From: Acidobacteriaceae bacterium
Lineage (GTDB): Bacteria > Acidobacteriota > Terriglobia > Terriglobales > Acidobacteriaceae
Direction: 5' to 3'
NCBI GenBank assembly: GCA_027452125.1
Contig: DAIDGZ010000070.1
Span: forward strand, 1 to 62,227
Length of the DNA stretch: 62,227 nt
Below, piece by piece: positions 1-11,800 of the stretch (its first letter is position 1; each line of letters starts with the position of its first letter). The notes under the pieces are model-generated. The model did not search any database and was not told where the DNA came from. It saw only the letters and a program-made list of their open reading frames with translations. A program made the position numbers and the translations under genes.

Positions 1-1281
<1,281 letters not shown>

Positions 1282-1300
1282 CCCCACTTAGCCAGAACGG

Positions 1301-1334
1301 CAAAGCCCCCGGAACCTGCCGGGGGCTTTGTTTT
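1301..1334 (+). terminator. Rho-independent terminator of clpC
   Basis: A perfect 12-bp inverted repeat (CAAAGCCCCCGG, 1301-1312, pairing with 1319-1330) with a 6-base loop is followed by TTTT. It sits just after the clpC stop codon. Confidence 0.92.
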
Positions 1335-2237
1335 GCTCGCCTGCACTTCGCTCCCTGAGAAAAAGTAAGCCGATATGTTCCTCAAACCACTGATAGTGAG
1401 GTTGAAAGGTAAACTTACGAAAAACTGGATACATCTTCTTGTCTCCTTTTAGAGAAGAGACGAAAACCTTTCTGCATCAAAAGTGCGTATCTCATACCCT
1501 CGATTCCCGTAGAAATCTGATTACCTAACAGCTCTTAACTTCGCCTTATCTGTGGGGGATATTCAGGTCATTACGTGTAAAAAGCACGACTCTTCCGCAT
1601 TCTGCCCATCTTATCGGCGCCAGCGCCTGTTTTAAGCGGCAATGTGCATAACTCACCTGAATAAGGAGTATTGGATCTGCTGGGCCATAGGCTCGTCGTC
1701 CCCACCCTCTTCGGATCCCATCTTCCCGGATTGCCCGGCAAGTCACATCTGCCTTTCACCTTCCTATCCATTGAGACAAGAGGGCTGTATCACCTTCCAC
1801 GCGGATTAACGGTGGGAGATATCACCGTGAATTGACTTGCCCGGGCCTGCTTCTACGAACGATCCTCACTTGTCTCCGGTAATAGCTCAATTGATGCAGC
1901 CAAAGAGACACAAAAGGAAATCAGAATGAGATCGATAGCAACTTCAGTATGTGGGCGTCGATCTCTCTGCAACCTAAGTGGGGCTAATCATTTAGAAGCC
2001 ATTTCGTCGTAGCCCTTCCACAGATACCCGGTGGACGGTAGATGTTCAAAAGGCAAGTTGCTGGAGATAAATGGTTAACAAACAACAGGAAGCTCTGAGT
2101 TGCATAACCGGCGCTTCTCAAAACCAAACAAACCGCATCCCCGGTGTACCCCTTGCGCGAACGCTCTTCTTCGCCGCGGCTTTCCCAGGCCGTTTGGGGA
2201 ATGCACTGTGGCTGCAACTACTCATTCAGGAGGACGC
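1335..2237. other. Long non-coding gap upstream of the first TonB-dependent receptor
   Basis: About 900 bp lie between the clpC terminator and the receptor start. The stretch is visibly more AT-rich than its neighbours. I find no convincing gene, tRNA or GGTC-N-GACC operator in it. A 28-codon frame at 1926-2012 has an AAAGGA-like ribosome site but nothing else to support it. A weak CGGTG/CACCG inverted repeat lies around 1810-1827. The gap probably holds the receptor promoter and a long leader. Confidence 0.5.
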
Positions 2238-5200
2238 ATGCATAGGAAAACTGGTAAATGTTTTCTAGCGCGCAATCTGTATCAATGGAATAAATCCGTG
2301 CTGGCAGTCATCGCCATGCTCGGGCTGATTCTGGGCGGATCCGCAGTCTGGGCACAGTCCGGCGCCGGTTCCATCCAGGGCACAATTACTGACGCGACGG
2401 GTGCAGTGATTCCCGGCGCCAAGGTAAACGTCGTCAACCAGGCTACGAACGTAGCTGTGAATACCAAAGCCAACGGTGTGGGCTTCTACCAGGTTCCCGG
2501 TCTGTTTACCGGCACCTATACGGTGACCATCACGGCACCGAACATGAAGACCTACAAGACCAGGATTCAGCTGCTGGTGAACCAGAACGCGGTGATCAAT
2601 GCGACGATGACCGCCGGGTCGATTACGCAGCAGGTGCAGGTCTCGGCCAGCACGGTTCAGTTGACCACCACTGACAACGGCACCATCAGCTCCACGCTGG
2701 AGAACCAGCGCATCAATCAGTTGCCGATGAACGGCCGCAACATCCTTACCCTCACCGGTGAAACCACTCCCGGCCTGGAAGGCGGCGGTACGCGTGCCAA
2801 CGGCCTGATGGGCGAGGCGATGGAATATGTGGCCGACGGTGTGCCCCTCACCAATCGCCAGTTCGGCGGCATGATGCAGGGCGTGTCGACGCCCGATCCG
2901 GATGCCGTGCAGGAAGTCCAGGTGGACACCACCAATACCAGCGCTCAGTACACCGAGCCCGGTACGGCGGTCATCACCACCAAATCCGGTACCAACCATC
3001 TGCATGGCGCCCTCTTTGAGACCGCACGCAACAACGCCATCGGCATCGCCAAGGCCCGTCAGGATCCATCGAACCTGGTCGCACCGAAGTACATCCGTAA
3101 TGAGTTTGGCATGTCGGCCGGCGGCCCCATCGTTGTGCCGCACGTGTATCACGGCAAGGACAAGAGCTTCTGGTTCATGGCCTATGAGCGGTACTCGCTG
3201 GCCAGCGCCGGCAGCAATCTGTTCAGCGTGCCCACGCAGGCCATGCGCAACGGCGACTTCAGCGGCCTTTACCAGCTGGCCAACCCGGTTCAGTTGTATG
3301 ATCCTGCGACCACCTACAACTCCGGCGCGAACGTCTGCGCGGCCACTGGCAAGCCGAATCCCTATTGCCGTCTGCCCTTTGCCAATAACCAGATTCCTGT
3401 GAACCGGGAATCTCCCACCATGAAGATGATCAACGACATTACGCCGTTGCCCAACACCACCTTCAACCCTCTGCTCGAAGCGAACCTCGAGGGGCCGGAT
3501 GACAACTTCGTGGTGATCCCCACCTGGACCTTCCGTCTGGATCACGTCTTCAACGAGAACAACCGCGCCTATCTGCGTTACAACAGCAATATTGATGTTT
3601 CGCACAACCTGCGCAACTACCCGGTGAAGGAGCCGGCGCTGGGCGGTGCGGATGGCTTCCCAGCCAACGCCACCGGCCAGGCCTACAACCCATCGGCGAC
3701 GTTCGCGGGCGCTCTGGGCTTCACGCACGTCTTCTCGCCTACGTTCTACTCGGAGACGATTCTCAGCAACCAGTGGTTCAGCCAGCACAATTACGCCGGC
3801 GGCACTCCGTTTGCCAACTTCGAAGCCAAGCTGGGCCTGCCCAACAACTTCGGCGAGGGCGGCTTCCCGCGCTTCGGTGAGAACGGCAGCCGGTTGATCA
3901 ACCCGATTGATGGCACGCAGTTCATCTACGGCCTCAGCCAGTTGGTCACCAACCTGGACGAGAACCTGACCAAGACCATCGGACGGCACCAGTTGCAGTT
4001 CGGCGGCCGCTATCGCCATGAGCGCTTCGGCTATCTGCCGGACGAGCATGCCGACGATGTGCAGTTCAGCTCGCAGGCAACCGGCATGTACAACCCATCC
4101 ACCGGCTCCAGCTACGGGCAGTTGCCGGGCTATGGTAACCAGAACGGCGACGCCTTCCTGGGCGCGGCCAACTTCTACGCGGTGAACCTCCAGCCGCCGT
4201 ATGAGCACTTCCACGACATGGAGTTCGATGCCTACTTCCAGGACAACTACCATGTCACGCAGAACCTGACCCTGAACCTGGGTCTGCGCTGGGAATCGCA
4301 TCCAGCCACCTGGCTGAAGTACGGCACCATGGAAGCCTTCGACCTGAAGAACCATGCCTTGGTCCTGGCCAGCACGCCGCAGCAACTCATCGCTGCGCAC
4401 TTCACCACGCAGCCGATCATCACCAACATGCAGAACATCGGCGTCAAGTTCGAGACGCCGGCGCAGGCAGGCTTGCCCAGCAAGCTGGCCTATGACTACA
4501 ACCTGAACTTCAGCCCCCGTCTGGGCTTTGCCTGGCAGCCCTTCGGCGGCCGTCACGGCACGGTGATCCGCGGCGCCTATGGGCGTTACATCTATCCCAT
4601 CCCCGTCCGCACCACCTACAAGAACATCGCCCAGAACCGGCCCTACAGCTCGGGTTACGAGCAGAGCTACAGCAGCCCGACGCAATCTCCGGATGGTCTG
4701 CCCAACTATCTGCTGCGCAATCCGCAGTCTGTGGTCATGGGCGTCAACAGCACCAACGTGGTGGATACCACCTCAACCACCGCCTTCCTGCCGGGCATCA
4801 CCGTGTACACGCTGAATCCCAAGCAGCCACCGGACTTCGTGACCGAGAGCAACTTCACCGTGGAGCAGCCCCTCAAGGGCAACTCCGTGCTGCGTCTCAC
4901 CTGGCTGTGGACGCACGGCAGCAACCTCGACCAGGAGTACTTCTACAACAACCATCCCTCCGGCTACGTGTGGGAGATCGTCAATGGCATCATTCCGCCG
5001 CAGGGCAAGGTGATCGGTTCATCCACTTATGCCTCCACGGCGACTGGTCCCTATGACAACACCACCTGGGGCGGCAACACCCTGGATCAGAAGAGCGGCT
5101 GGTCGAATGACAACGCCTTCCAGGCCAACTACCAGCGTCTGTTCCATCATGGCGTGGCCTACCAGATCTTCTATGTTTGGTCGAAGCCCTTCCGCGTAGG

Positions 5201-6122
5201 CGGCAACTACTTCCGCGATGGCACGCTCTACACCGCGCAGAACTATGCCAACTCCGGACAGGGAACCTTCACCCCGGTAGCCAACTCCAGCCCAATCACC
5301 GCCCCCAACATGCCTCCGCCGCGTCCGGCTGGCATTGCCTCCTATGCCTACTGGCATAAGCTGGATGTCTATCAGGACTATCAGCTTGACACTGCGATTC
5401 CGTTGCACCACATCCAGTTCAACGGCATCGTGGACCTGCCCTTCGGGCGTGGCAAGCGCTTCTTTGCCAACTCTAACCGCTTCATGGATGAGCTGATCGG
5501 CGGCTTCCAGGTTGCCGGCGACGGCAGCGTCGCTTCGCAGACCTTCCAGGTCTCTAGCGGCAATTGGGGACCGCATAACCCGATCAAGGTCTACAAGCAC
5601 GGCGCCAAGGTTGCCGACTGCCGCTCGAATGGCCAGTGCATTGAGGCCTATGAGTGGTTCAACGGTTACATCTCTCCTGCCAATCTGCCGAGCAGCGGCT
5701 GCCCTACGGTTGTCACTGGCCTGCCGACGGGCTGGACTCCGTATGAACAGCCGATCAATACCGACTACAACCCCACAACACCGTGTGGCAAAGCAGCGGA
5801 TAAGTACTACAACACCAACAAGGTGCAGATGAACCTGCTCAACGCTGCTACGGATATCCAGGACTACTCGCCTGGTCCTCGCAACGTTGATCCCTATGGC
5901 AAGACCTTCCTGAATGGACCGTTCAACTACACAGTTGATCTTTCGGTCTTCAAGGTCTTCCCCATCACCGAATCCACCCGCCTGCGCTTTAACGTGGACG
6001 CCTTCAATGCGTTGAACGTGCAGGGATACAACAACCCGAGCAGCTCGGACGGTATCGAGAATATGCGTACATCGCATAACACGCCCCGTCAGCTCCAGCT
6101 CACCCTCCGGCTTGAGTTCTAG
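2238..6122 (+). CDS. Oar-like TonB-dependent receptor with N-terminal carboxypeptidase-regulatory-like domain
   Basis: A 1294-residue outer-membrane transporter of the large Oar-like type expanded in Acidobacteria. The start at 2238 is chosen because CAGGAGGACGC directly precedes ATG; the frame is open further upstream to 2100, but no comparable ribosome site is seen there. A hydrophobic signal peptide (about residues 18-40, ending VWAQ) is followed by a beta-sandwich domain (GSIQGTITDATGAVIPGAKV, about residues 44-125), a plug region around QLPMNGRNILTL, and a long beta-barrel ending in a terminal phenylalanine (LRLEF), typical of outer-membrane barrels. The substrate is unknown; carbohydrate is an inference from the neighbourhood. 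It is longer than and clearly distinct from the paired receptors at 8899 and 13717, and lacks their operator motif. Confidence 0.9.
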   Translation: MHRKTGKCFLARNLYQWNKSVLAVIAMLGLILGGSAVWAQSGAGSIQGTITDATGAVIPGAKVNVVNQATNVAVNTKANGVGFYQVPGLFTGTYTVTITAPNMKTYKTRIQLLVNQNAVINATMTAGSITQQVQVSASTVQLTTTDNGTISSTLENQRINQLPMNGRNILTLTGETTPGLEGGGTRANGLMGEAMEYVADGVPLTNRQFGGMMQGVSTPDPDAVQEVQVDTTNTSAQYTEPGTAVITTKSGTNHLHGALFETARNNAIGIAKARQDPSNLVAPKYIRNEFGMSAGGPIVVPHVYHGKDKSFWFMAYERYSLASAGSNLFSVPTQAMRNGDFSGLYQLANPVQLYDPATTYNSGANVCAATGKPNPYCRLPFANNQIPVNRESPTMKMINDITPLPNTTFNPLLEANLEGPDDNFVVIPTWTFRLDHVFNENNRAYLRYNSNIDVSHNLRNYPVKEPALGGADGFPANATGQAYNPSATFAGALGFTHVFSPTFYSETILSNQWFSQHNYAGGTPFANFEAKLGLPNNFGEGGFPRFGENGSRLINPIDGTQFIYGLSQLVTNLDENLTKTIGRHQLQFGGRYRHERFGYLPDEHADDVQFSSQATGMYNPSTGSSYGQLPGYGNQNGDAFLGAANFYAVNLQPPYEHFHDMEFDAYFQDNYHVTQNLTLNLGLRWESHPATWLKYGTMEAFDLKNHALVLASTPQQLIAAHFTTQPIITNMQNIGVKFETPAQAGLPSKLAYDYNLNFSPRLGFAWQPFGGRHGTVIRGAYGRYIYPIPVRTTYKNIAQNRPYSSGYEQSYSSPTQSPDGLPNYLLRNPQSVVMGVNSTNVVDTTSTTAFLPGITVYTLNPKQPPDFVTESNFTVEQPLKGNSVLRLTWLWTHGSNLDQEYFYNNHPSGYVWEIVNGIIPPQGKVIGSSTYASTATGPYDNTTWGGNTLDQKSGWSNDNAFQANYQRLFHHGVAYQIFYVWSKPFRVGGNYFRDGTLYTAQNYANSGQGTFTPVANSSPITAPNMPPPRPAGIASYAYWHKLDVYQDYQLDTAIPLHHIQFNGIVDLPFGRGKRFFANSNRFMDELIGGFQVAGDGSVASQTFQVSSGNWGPHNPIKVYKHGAKVADCRSNGQCIEAYEWFNGYISPANLPSSGCPTVVTGLPTGWTPYEQPINTDYNPTTPCGKAADKYYNTNKVQMNLLNAATDIQDYSPGPRNVDPYGKTFLNGPFNYTVDLSVFKVFPITESTRLRFNVDAFNALNVQGYNNPSSSDGIENMRTSHNTPRQLQLTLRLEF

Positions 6123-6146
6123 ACGTCAACTTGAGGTGAAATACAA

Positions 6147-6180
6147 GAAAGCCCCGGCTGGTCTTCCAGCCGGGGCTTTC
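6147..6180. terminator. Bidirectional terminator hairpin between convergent genes
   Basis: A perfect 15-bp stem (GAAAGCCCCGGCTGG, 6147-6161, with 6166-6180) and a 4-base loop lie between the receptor stop at 6122 and the convergent gene ending at 6207. The T-run is weak on both sides, so efficiency is uncertain. Confidence 0.8.
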
Positions 6181-6206
6181 CTGTGTGCGGAACTTCTGCT
6201 TACAGC

Positions 6207-7259
6207 TTACTCAGTAGCTTTGGCAAAGGCATCTGCTTCACGGTTCAATTCGCCAGCCGTTGCGCTACGCGGGTAGAAGGAGACGCGATAGCGGAAGGTT
6301 GCGGTTTGCCCTTTCTCCAACGTGTAGTTATAGGCCGGCTGCGCGCGGTCAAAGTTATCGCGGCCCAGCGGATTGGCAGCGAACAGTCCGTAGTCGCGTG
6401 CATGCCAGTAAGTCGGATATCCGGGATTGCCGGGATGATCGAAGATGGCAATCGTCGCCACATCGCTGCCCTTATGCCCGGTAAGAGCGCACCAGCGGCC
6501 GCGCGTCCCCCATGCGGCGTCGCCCTTGGCGCCTTCGCTGGTCAGATACACGCCGCTGGCATCCGGCGAGGCGCCGCTCACCTTGGTTTCAATGCCGTTG
6601 GCGTCACGGAAGACGCCGCCCTTCGCCGTGGGCGACTCAAGCCAACTTGCGACGCGCAGGCCCAGCAGCCCGTCCTTGTCATCGTGAAACACCACCTTAT
6701 CCAGCGCGTGCAGCGTAGCCACGCGGTCAATGGTGCGTACGCCATTATGATTGGCAAAGACGAAATGCGTAGTCTCTTCGATGATCGGCTTGCCGGTGCC
6801 GTCGATCCACGTGGACTCCGTAACCAGCGTGCCGCGGTGCGCACCGCTTGAATAAGACACGATTTTGTCAAAGCGGATGGAACCCATCTTCGGCCGACGT
6901 GCCGCAGGGATCGCGTCGGAGTTATTCCAGAAATCAAAGTCATTCACGTTGCTGTAGTTGAACCACAGGCCCACGTGATGCGGATGATCGGTACGTTCGC
7001 CCGGGCGCGGCTCCAGCGGAAAGCCGCGGGTAAGCGTCATCCCATTCGCATCCACAATCGGATACAGAACCGGCTTTTTGACCTCCGTAGGCCAGATGTA
7101 TGAGGTGAATGGCTTGCCATCCACCGTGATGTCCACCCGACGCTGTGCTGCATCGGGTGTCACCTTCACCCCGCTCCCTGCCGGCGCGGGCGCGGCGTGG
7201 GCGCCCGCAGCAAGCAGAGCGCCCGCGGCGAGCAATGTAGAGGCTGTGCGCTTAAGCAT
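6207..7259 (-). CDS. DUF6807 (PmoA-type) exported protein
   Basis: A 350-residue protein with a signal peptide (MLKRTASTLLAAGALLAAGAHA) followed by a single domain of the DUF6807 family, often labelled 'PmoA family' without evidence of methane chemistry. The motif HPHHVGLWF (about residues 92-100) is characteristic, and WGTRGRWCAL plus IFDHPGNPGYPTYWHARDYGL occur later. The catalytic role is not established; such proteins commonly sit beside Gfo/Idh/MocA oxidoreductases in sugar-degradation loci. Its ATG overlaps the end of the upstream oxidoreductase gene by 8 bp, so the two are probably translationally coupled and share one promoter with the operator at 8731-8743. A periplasmic sugar-modifying role is an inference. 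Confidence 0.82.
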   Translation of the reverse strand: MLKRTASTLLAAGALLAAGAHAAPAPAGSGVKVTPDAAQRRVDITVDGKPFTSYIWPTEVKKPVLYPIVDANGMTLTRGFPLEPRPGERTDHPHHVGLWFNYSNVNDFDFWNNSDAIPAARRPKMGSIRFDKIVSYSSGAHRGTLVTESTWIDGTGKPIIEETTHFVFANHNGVRTIDRVATLHALDKVVFHDDKDGLLGLRVASWLESPTAKGGVFRDANGIETKVSGASPDASGVYLTSEGAKGDAAWGTRGRWCALTGHKGSDVATIAIFDHPGNPGYPTYWHARDYGLFAANPLGRDNFDRAQPAYNYTLEKGQTATFRYRVSFYPRSATAGELNREADAFAKATE

Positions 7260-8613
7260 AGACCTTGCCTCCCACCATCACCTGCTGTGTCTTATCGTCG
7301 AAGGTCACGCGCTCGCCCGTCTGGATCGCTGCAATGTTCATGCACAAAGCCACGGAGTGTGCATAGCCTGCCTCGATCGACGCATTGGGTGTCTTACGCG
7401 AGCGTACACACTCCATCCAGTTGCGCATGTTGGCGCTGGTCATCGGATCACCGTGCGTATCGGCGTCCGTAGCCATCGTCTCCACCTTGTCCATCAGGGA
7501 GAAACTGGGCAGCAGGTTCGCCTTCATGTTCATCTCGGCGGCACTCTTCGCGGTCAACCCACCCGTGGGGGTTACTGTTTGCTTTGACATGTCGAGCATG
7601 CCGCCGTTGGAGTAGTAAAGCTCCTTCACTCCGCCGGCCGAGTTGGTGAAGCGCGAGGTGTATTGCACCTGGAAGCCCTTGGTGAGATCATCCAGCGGGC
7701 CATAGTCAAAAACCGCGGTCATGGTGTCCCAGTTCTTGCGTCCGTCCTTCCACAGGTAGATGCCGCCATTGGCCACGCAGGAGCGCGGATGCGGCAGGCC
7801 CGTGAACCAGTGCACGGTGTCGATCTGGTGGACCAGCCATTGATCGGGAATGCCCGAAGAGTACGGCCAGAACAGGCGGAACTCGAGGTACTTGCGCGCG
7901 TCAAACGGCTCGTAGGGACGATTCAGGAGGTAGCGCTTCCAATCCGTATCCTGCTCTTTCAGCAACGGCACCACGTCGGGCCTGCGCCAGCGTCCCGGCT
8001 GGTTCACGTTCCAGGTCATCTCCACCATCACAATGTCGCCGAACTTGCCGGACTTGATGTACTCCGCAGCCTTCATGTAGCTGGGCGTGGAGCGGCGTTG
8101 CGTGCCAACCTGCACAATGCGCCCAGTCTTCTTCACAGCGGCAAGAAACTTCCGTGCATCGTCCATGGTGTGCGCAGTGGGTTTTTCCACGTAGGCGTCA
8201 CGTCCCGCTTCCACTGCCTCTACGCCATGCAGCGCGTGTTGAAAGTCTGCCGTGGCGATGAGGACTGCATCCACATCCTTGCGCGCGTAGAGTTCGTCGT
8301 TGTTGCGTACGGGATCGACCGGGTCGTTGGTCCCGCTCATCTTCCGAATGTAGGCGGAGCCCTCCTCGCGGCGGCGGTTCCAGATGTCGGATACTGCAAC
8401 GATCTGGAAGTTGAGTTCCTTGGCGTGCTGGAAGAAGGCAGGCAGATCGCCCGTCCGCATGCGGTCGCCGAAGCCCACCACGCCAACCTTGACGCGGTCA
8501 TTGGCGCCGGGAACTGCGCCGTAGCTGCGTGCGCTCATGGAGAATGCTGTGGCGGCGGCAGCCGCGCCCGTGGTCTTTAGGAAATCCCTGCGAGTGTTCG
8601 CTGGCTCTGTCAT
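7252..8613 (-). CDS. Tat-exported Gfo/Idh/MocA family oxidoreductase
   Basis: A 453-residue NAD(P)-dependent oxidoreductase of the Gfo/Idh/MocA superfamily, whose members oxidise or reduce sugars and inositols. The N-terminus has a twin-arginine signal (TRRDFLK, residues 8-14) and a hydrophobic Ala-rich stretch, so export in folded form with bound cofactor is expected. A Rossmann start follows (VKVGVVGFGDRMRTGDL, about residue 41), then the family's EKPTAHT motif (about residues 140-146), where the lysine is the usual catalytic-site residue. GAGG precedes the ATG at 8613. It forms an overlapping pair with the DUF6807 gene. Operator site A and a TTGACA box lie upstream, linking it to the receptors and the polygalacturonase. 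The exact substrate cannot be read from sequence. Confidence 0.9.
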   Translation of the reverse strand: MTEPANTRRDFLKTTGAAAAATAFSMSARSYGAVPGANDRVKVGVVGFGDRMRTGDLPAFFQHAKELNFQIVAVSDIWNRRREEGSAYIRKMSGTNDPVDPVRNNDELYARKDVDAVLIATADFQHALHGVEAVEAGRDAYVEKPTAHTMDDARKFLAAVKKTGRIVQVGTQRRSTPSYMKAAEYIKSGKFGDIVMVEMTWNVNQPGRWRRPDVVPLLKEQDTDWKRYLLNRPYEPFDARKYLEFRLFWPYSSGIPDQWLVHQIDTVHWFTGLPHPRSCVANGGIYLWKDGRKNWDTMTAVFDYGPLDDLTKGFQVQYTSRFTNSAGGVKELYYSNGGMLDMSKQTVTPTGGLTAKSAAEMNMKANLLPSFSLMDKVETMATDADTHGDPMTSANMRNWMECVRSRKTPNASIEAGYAHSVALCMNIAAIQTGERVTFDDKTQQVMVGGKVYA

Positions 8614-8730
8614 GAATCAGTCCTCATTGCGTTGGTAGTGAATGTGCGGAGCGCGGAGGGTATTTGAAGCCCTGCATCCGCGCCGGCAAGATTTGGCGCG
8701 GCTGCGAGGCCTTCCGCCGCCGAGAGCAAC

Positions 8731-8743
8731 ATGGTCAGACCAC
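8731..8743. promoter_or_regulatory. GntR/FadR-type operator, site A
   Basis: The palindrome ATGGTC-A-GACCAC has one mismatch in the outermost pair. It lies about 118 bp upstream of the Gfo/Idh/MocA start. On the minus strand a TTGACA box (plus-strand TGTCAA, 8755-8760) sits 12 bp before it, so a bound repressor would cover the -10 region. The GGTC-N-GACC core is shared with three other sites in the window. Confidence 0.65.
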
Positions 8744-8843
8744 AAGCCTGCTGCTGTCAAGAGAGAAACATCTTCTGAAGCGACAAATACCTGACATAGA
8801 CTGCAAGCTTCCTAAACCGCAGCAGACAATCGGCAGCATCGTG

Positions 8844-8879
8844 AAAAAAAACGGCCTGCCCAGAGGAAGGGCAGGCCGT
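8844..8879 (-). terminator. Rho-independent terminator of the second TonB-dependent receptor
   Basis: The 11-bp stem ACGGCCTGCCC (8851-8861) pairs with 8869-8879 across a 7-base loop. The preceding run of seven or more A on the plus strand is a U-run for minus-strand transcripts. It lies 20 bp beyond the stop at 8899. Confidence 0.9.
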
Positions 8880-8898
8880 GCAGTTTGCCGCGTATCGA

Positions 8899-11800
8899 TC
8901 AGAACGTGAACTTGACAGCGCCCTGGAAGATTCTGGCCTGTCCGGCTGAGGATATCTGTCCGAAGGTCTTCGAATTCAGGCCTGCATTTGGATTCCCGAA
9001 GTTGGGATGGTTGAGTACATTGAATGCTTCCAGACGCAGAGCCAGATCCATACTTTCTCTGAGCGGGAAGATACGAGAAAGCTGTGAATCGATATCGAAG
9101 TAGTTGGGGCCGCGGAACGAGTTTCTGCTGATGTTGCCGTAAGTGCCCGCTGCCGCGCAACCGGCGGTTACGTTGTTAGGGCAGATCTCGGAAAAAGCCG
9201 CGGGATTGAGGTATTCCCGGGTCCCTTCGGTCGAGACCTGGCGGATGCTTACCTTGTTGTAGGGGTTGACTCCTGCTACCAGATTCGGCCGGTCGTGGCC
9301 TACATCGGTCAGCGAATTGTCAGCGCCCGCTGTGACGGTCACAGGAGAGCCGCTTCTGATCTGTACCAGTGGTGCAAGCTCCCAATCATTGATGATCGAT
9401 CGGGTCAGGCGGTTGACATTGTGGAAGTGAGACCTGGTCACTAGCGTCATGTTGATGATGTGGCGATAGTCTGAGCCACACGGGCCATAATCGAGCGCAG
9501 GATTGTTGGGATTTTCGAGGCTCGTTCCCGCCAGATCGCCCTGCGCATCCTCCAGGTCCATGCAGCGCGACCAGGTCCAGTTGGCCAGCAGGCTGAATGT
9601 GTCAGACAAGCGGTGCTGGATGCTGCTGATCAGGCCGTTGTAGTTGGCCATGCCAGAGTCGCCCACCAGCGACGAACCGCCCCCTCCGCCTTCGATCTGG
9701 TTACCCTGCAGAGGATTCAGCGTGGTCAGATAGAAACGCGATTGCTGGTTCTTGGTGGTGGAGCAGGGAGTACCCGGCGCGCCGGGCTTGGCAGCGGCAG
9801 GTCCCGTCATGACGATGCCCGAACAACCTGTCCCGTTCGGACCCCAGACGCCAGGAATATATACCGCTGTGCTGAGTGGAAGCCCCAGGGGAGCATGTCG
9901 GGTTGCGTTGCCGATGTAGTCGAGTTGTGCCTGCCATGCGTGTGGGAAGTCGTGCTGCACGCTCAGTGTCCACTGGATCGTATACGCCGCATGGAACTGC
10001 GGAGGCATCACAATGTACTGCGACTGTGGAAAGAACTGGGCCTGTGATGGCGTCGGCACTGAAGGTTGAGGGAACGGGTTGGTTGTGATGGACCCGCTGG
10101 CCCAGGGAGCTGCAAAACTCATCGGACCAGACGACGATGTTTGTTCGTTGCTGATGGCCGTCGCAAACGGCGGATTCTGCTGGTTACGCTGAGCCGTGAA
10201 AAAGTTGGGATTGTCGTAGGCCAGTTCGGTGCCTGCGCGAACAACAGTCTTTCCGTCGCCGCTGGGATCAAAAGCCATGCTCAGGTTGGGAGAGAACTGC
10301 CACGGAGAGCTCTTGGTAAAGGTTTTGGGAACGCCCTTGTCGCCATAAAACAGAATGCCGGCAGGAGCATTGGGATAGACGCCGCTGACCCTGTTGGCCA
10401 GGAAGTCTGCCATGTTGAAGACAGCGCCGCGATTGAAATAGTCGTGCGGCATGAAGTTCGGGTTCCAGCGCAGGCCGCCAACTATCGTTAGCCGTGGCGT
10501 CGCGTGATAGGTGTCCTGAACGTAAAGGCTGGGGATGGGGCCACGCAGCGCGTTCTGCTGCTGCTTGCTTTGCTGGAATGCGCTCATCGTGCCCATCAGG
10601 AAGTCCAGCGTCTCATCACCCACCGTGCTGCCGCCATTCGGACCGCTTCCGCTGTAAGTGCCGTTGAAGCTGAAGACACCGTTGGACTCGTACTGGTTGC
10701 CAATGTTGAGCTGGTTCTGCACCCACTGGCCGCCAAAGAGCACCTGGTGCTTGCCGTGTACCCAGGTCACGTCATCTTCAAAGGAAAGCGTGTTGTCGTT
10801 AAAGTGAGCTACAGAGTTGATGCCGCCGCCCATCGTGAATTTGCCCGTGCGCAGATACAGGCCATTCTTCACCGCCTGATACATGTTCACACCGAGTGTG
10901 TTGGCATTGATGTCATTCGGTGCATAACCACGATTGTCCACGCGGCGCATGATGGAGATATGTGCAGCGTTTACCAGGTTCGGTGTAAACGTGTATGCAT
11001 CTCCCAGCGTGAAGTTCTGCACGCGCTGAATCACGCCATACTGCGTGGTAACTAGGATGTTGTTGGGGAAGAAATACGCCGGATCCTGATAACCATCGAT
11101 GAAATAGCGGCCATACAGGTTGTGCTTTGGGCTAATCGTCCAGTCCACACGGGTCACAAACTGGTTGTCGGTAATCTTGTTCGGAATCGAATATGAAACA
11201 AGGCCGCATCCCAGAGTATCGAAGGCTGGATCGATAGCCGGGAGATACTTCTGCAATGCGAGCGACTGCGAAAGATACGACGGCTTCGTAGCATATACGT
11301 TCCCAGGCAGAGGATTGCCCGTCAGGGGATCGACGAGTTGGATCGGCTTATGGTTCGATGCGCAGCCGTTGCTGTTCGCGACGCCGGGTACGCCATCTGT
11401 CACGGAATAGTCGCCGGCCAGGTTGGCTGCGGTCGGAACATAGGCCTCTTTATTCGACTGCCCTTGTGTTTGATAGTGCCGCTGATAGCCAGCAAAGGCA
11501 AACAGTTTGTCGCGTTTGATCGGACCGCCAATCGTCCCGCCGAACTCATCCTGATGCAGCACGTCGGGCTTCGTTGAGAAAAAATTGGTGGCGTCGATGT
11601 AGTTGTTGCGGATGAATTCGAAGGCCGAGCCGTGGTACTGGTTGGTGCCGGACTTGGTCACCACGTTCACCATGCCTCCCACGTGGCCGCCATCCTGGGC
11701 GCCCAGAGCAGTGGACTCCACGCTGAACTGGCTCACCGCGTCGGGGAAGGGATAGGGAAGATTCCCGTTGACCATGTAGTCCTGGTTGTCGCCGCCATCC

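Noticed and set aside
1926-2012. 28-codon frame with an AAAGGA-like ribosome site upstream of the first receptor
   Set aside because: Too short to judge, no signal or membrane feature, no attenuator-like hairpin next to it.
2265-4685. Very long open frame (806 codons) on the strand opposite the first receptor
   Set aside because: It mirrors the receptor coding sequence, its translation is low-complexity Val/Gly/Arg/His-rich, and the receptor itself has clear domains. It is a GC-rich antisense shadow.
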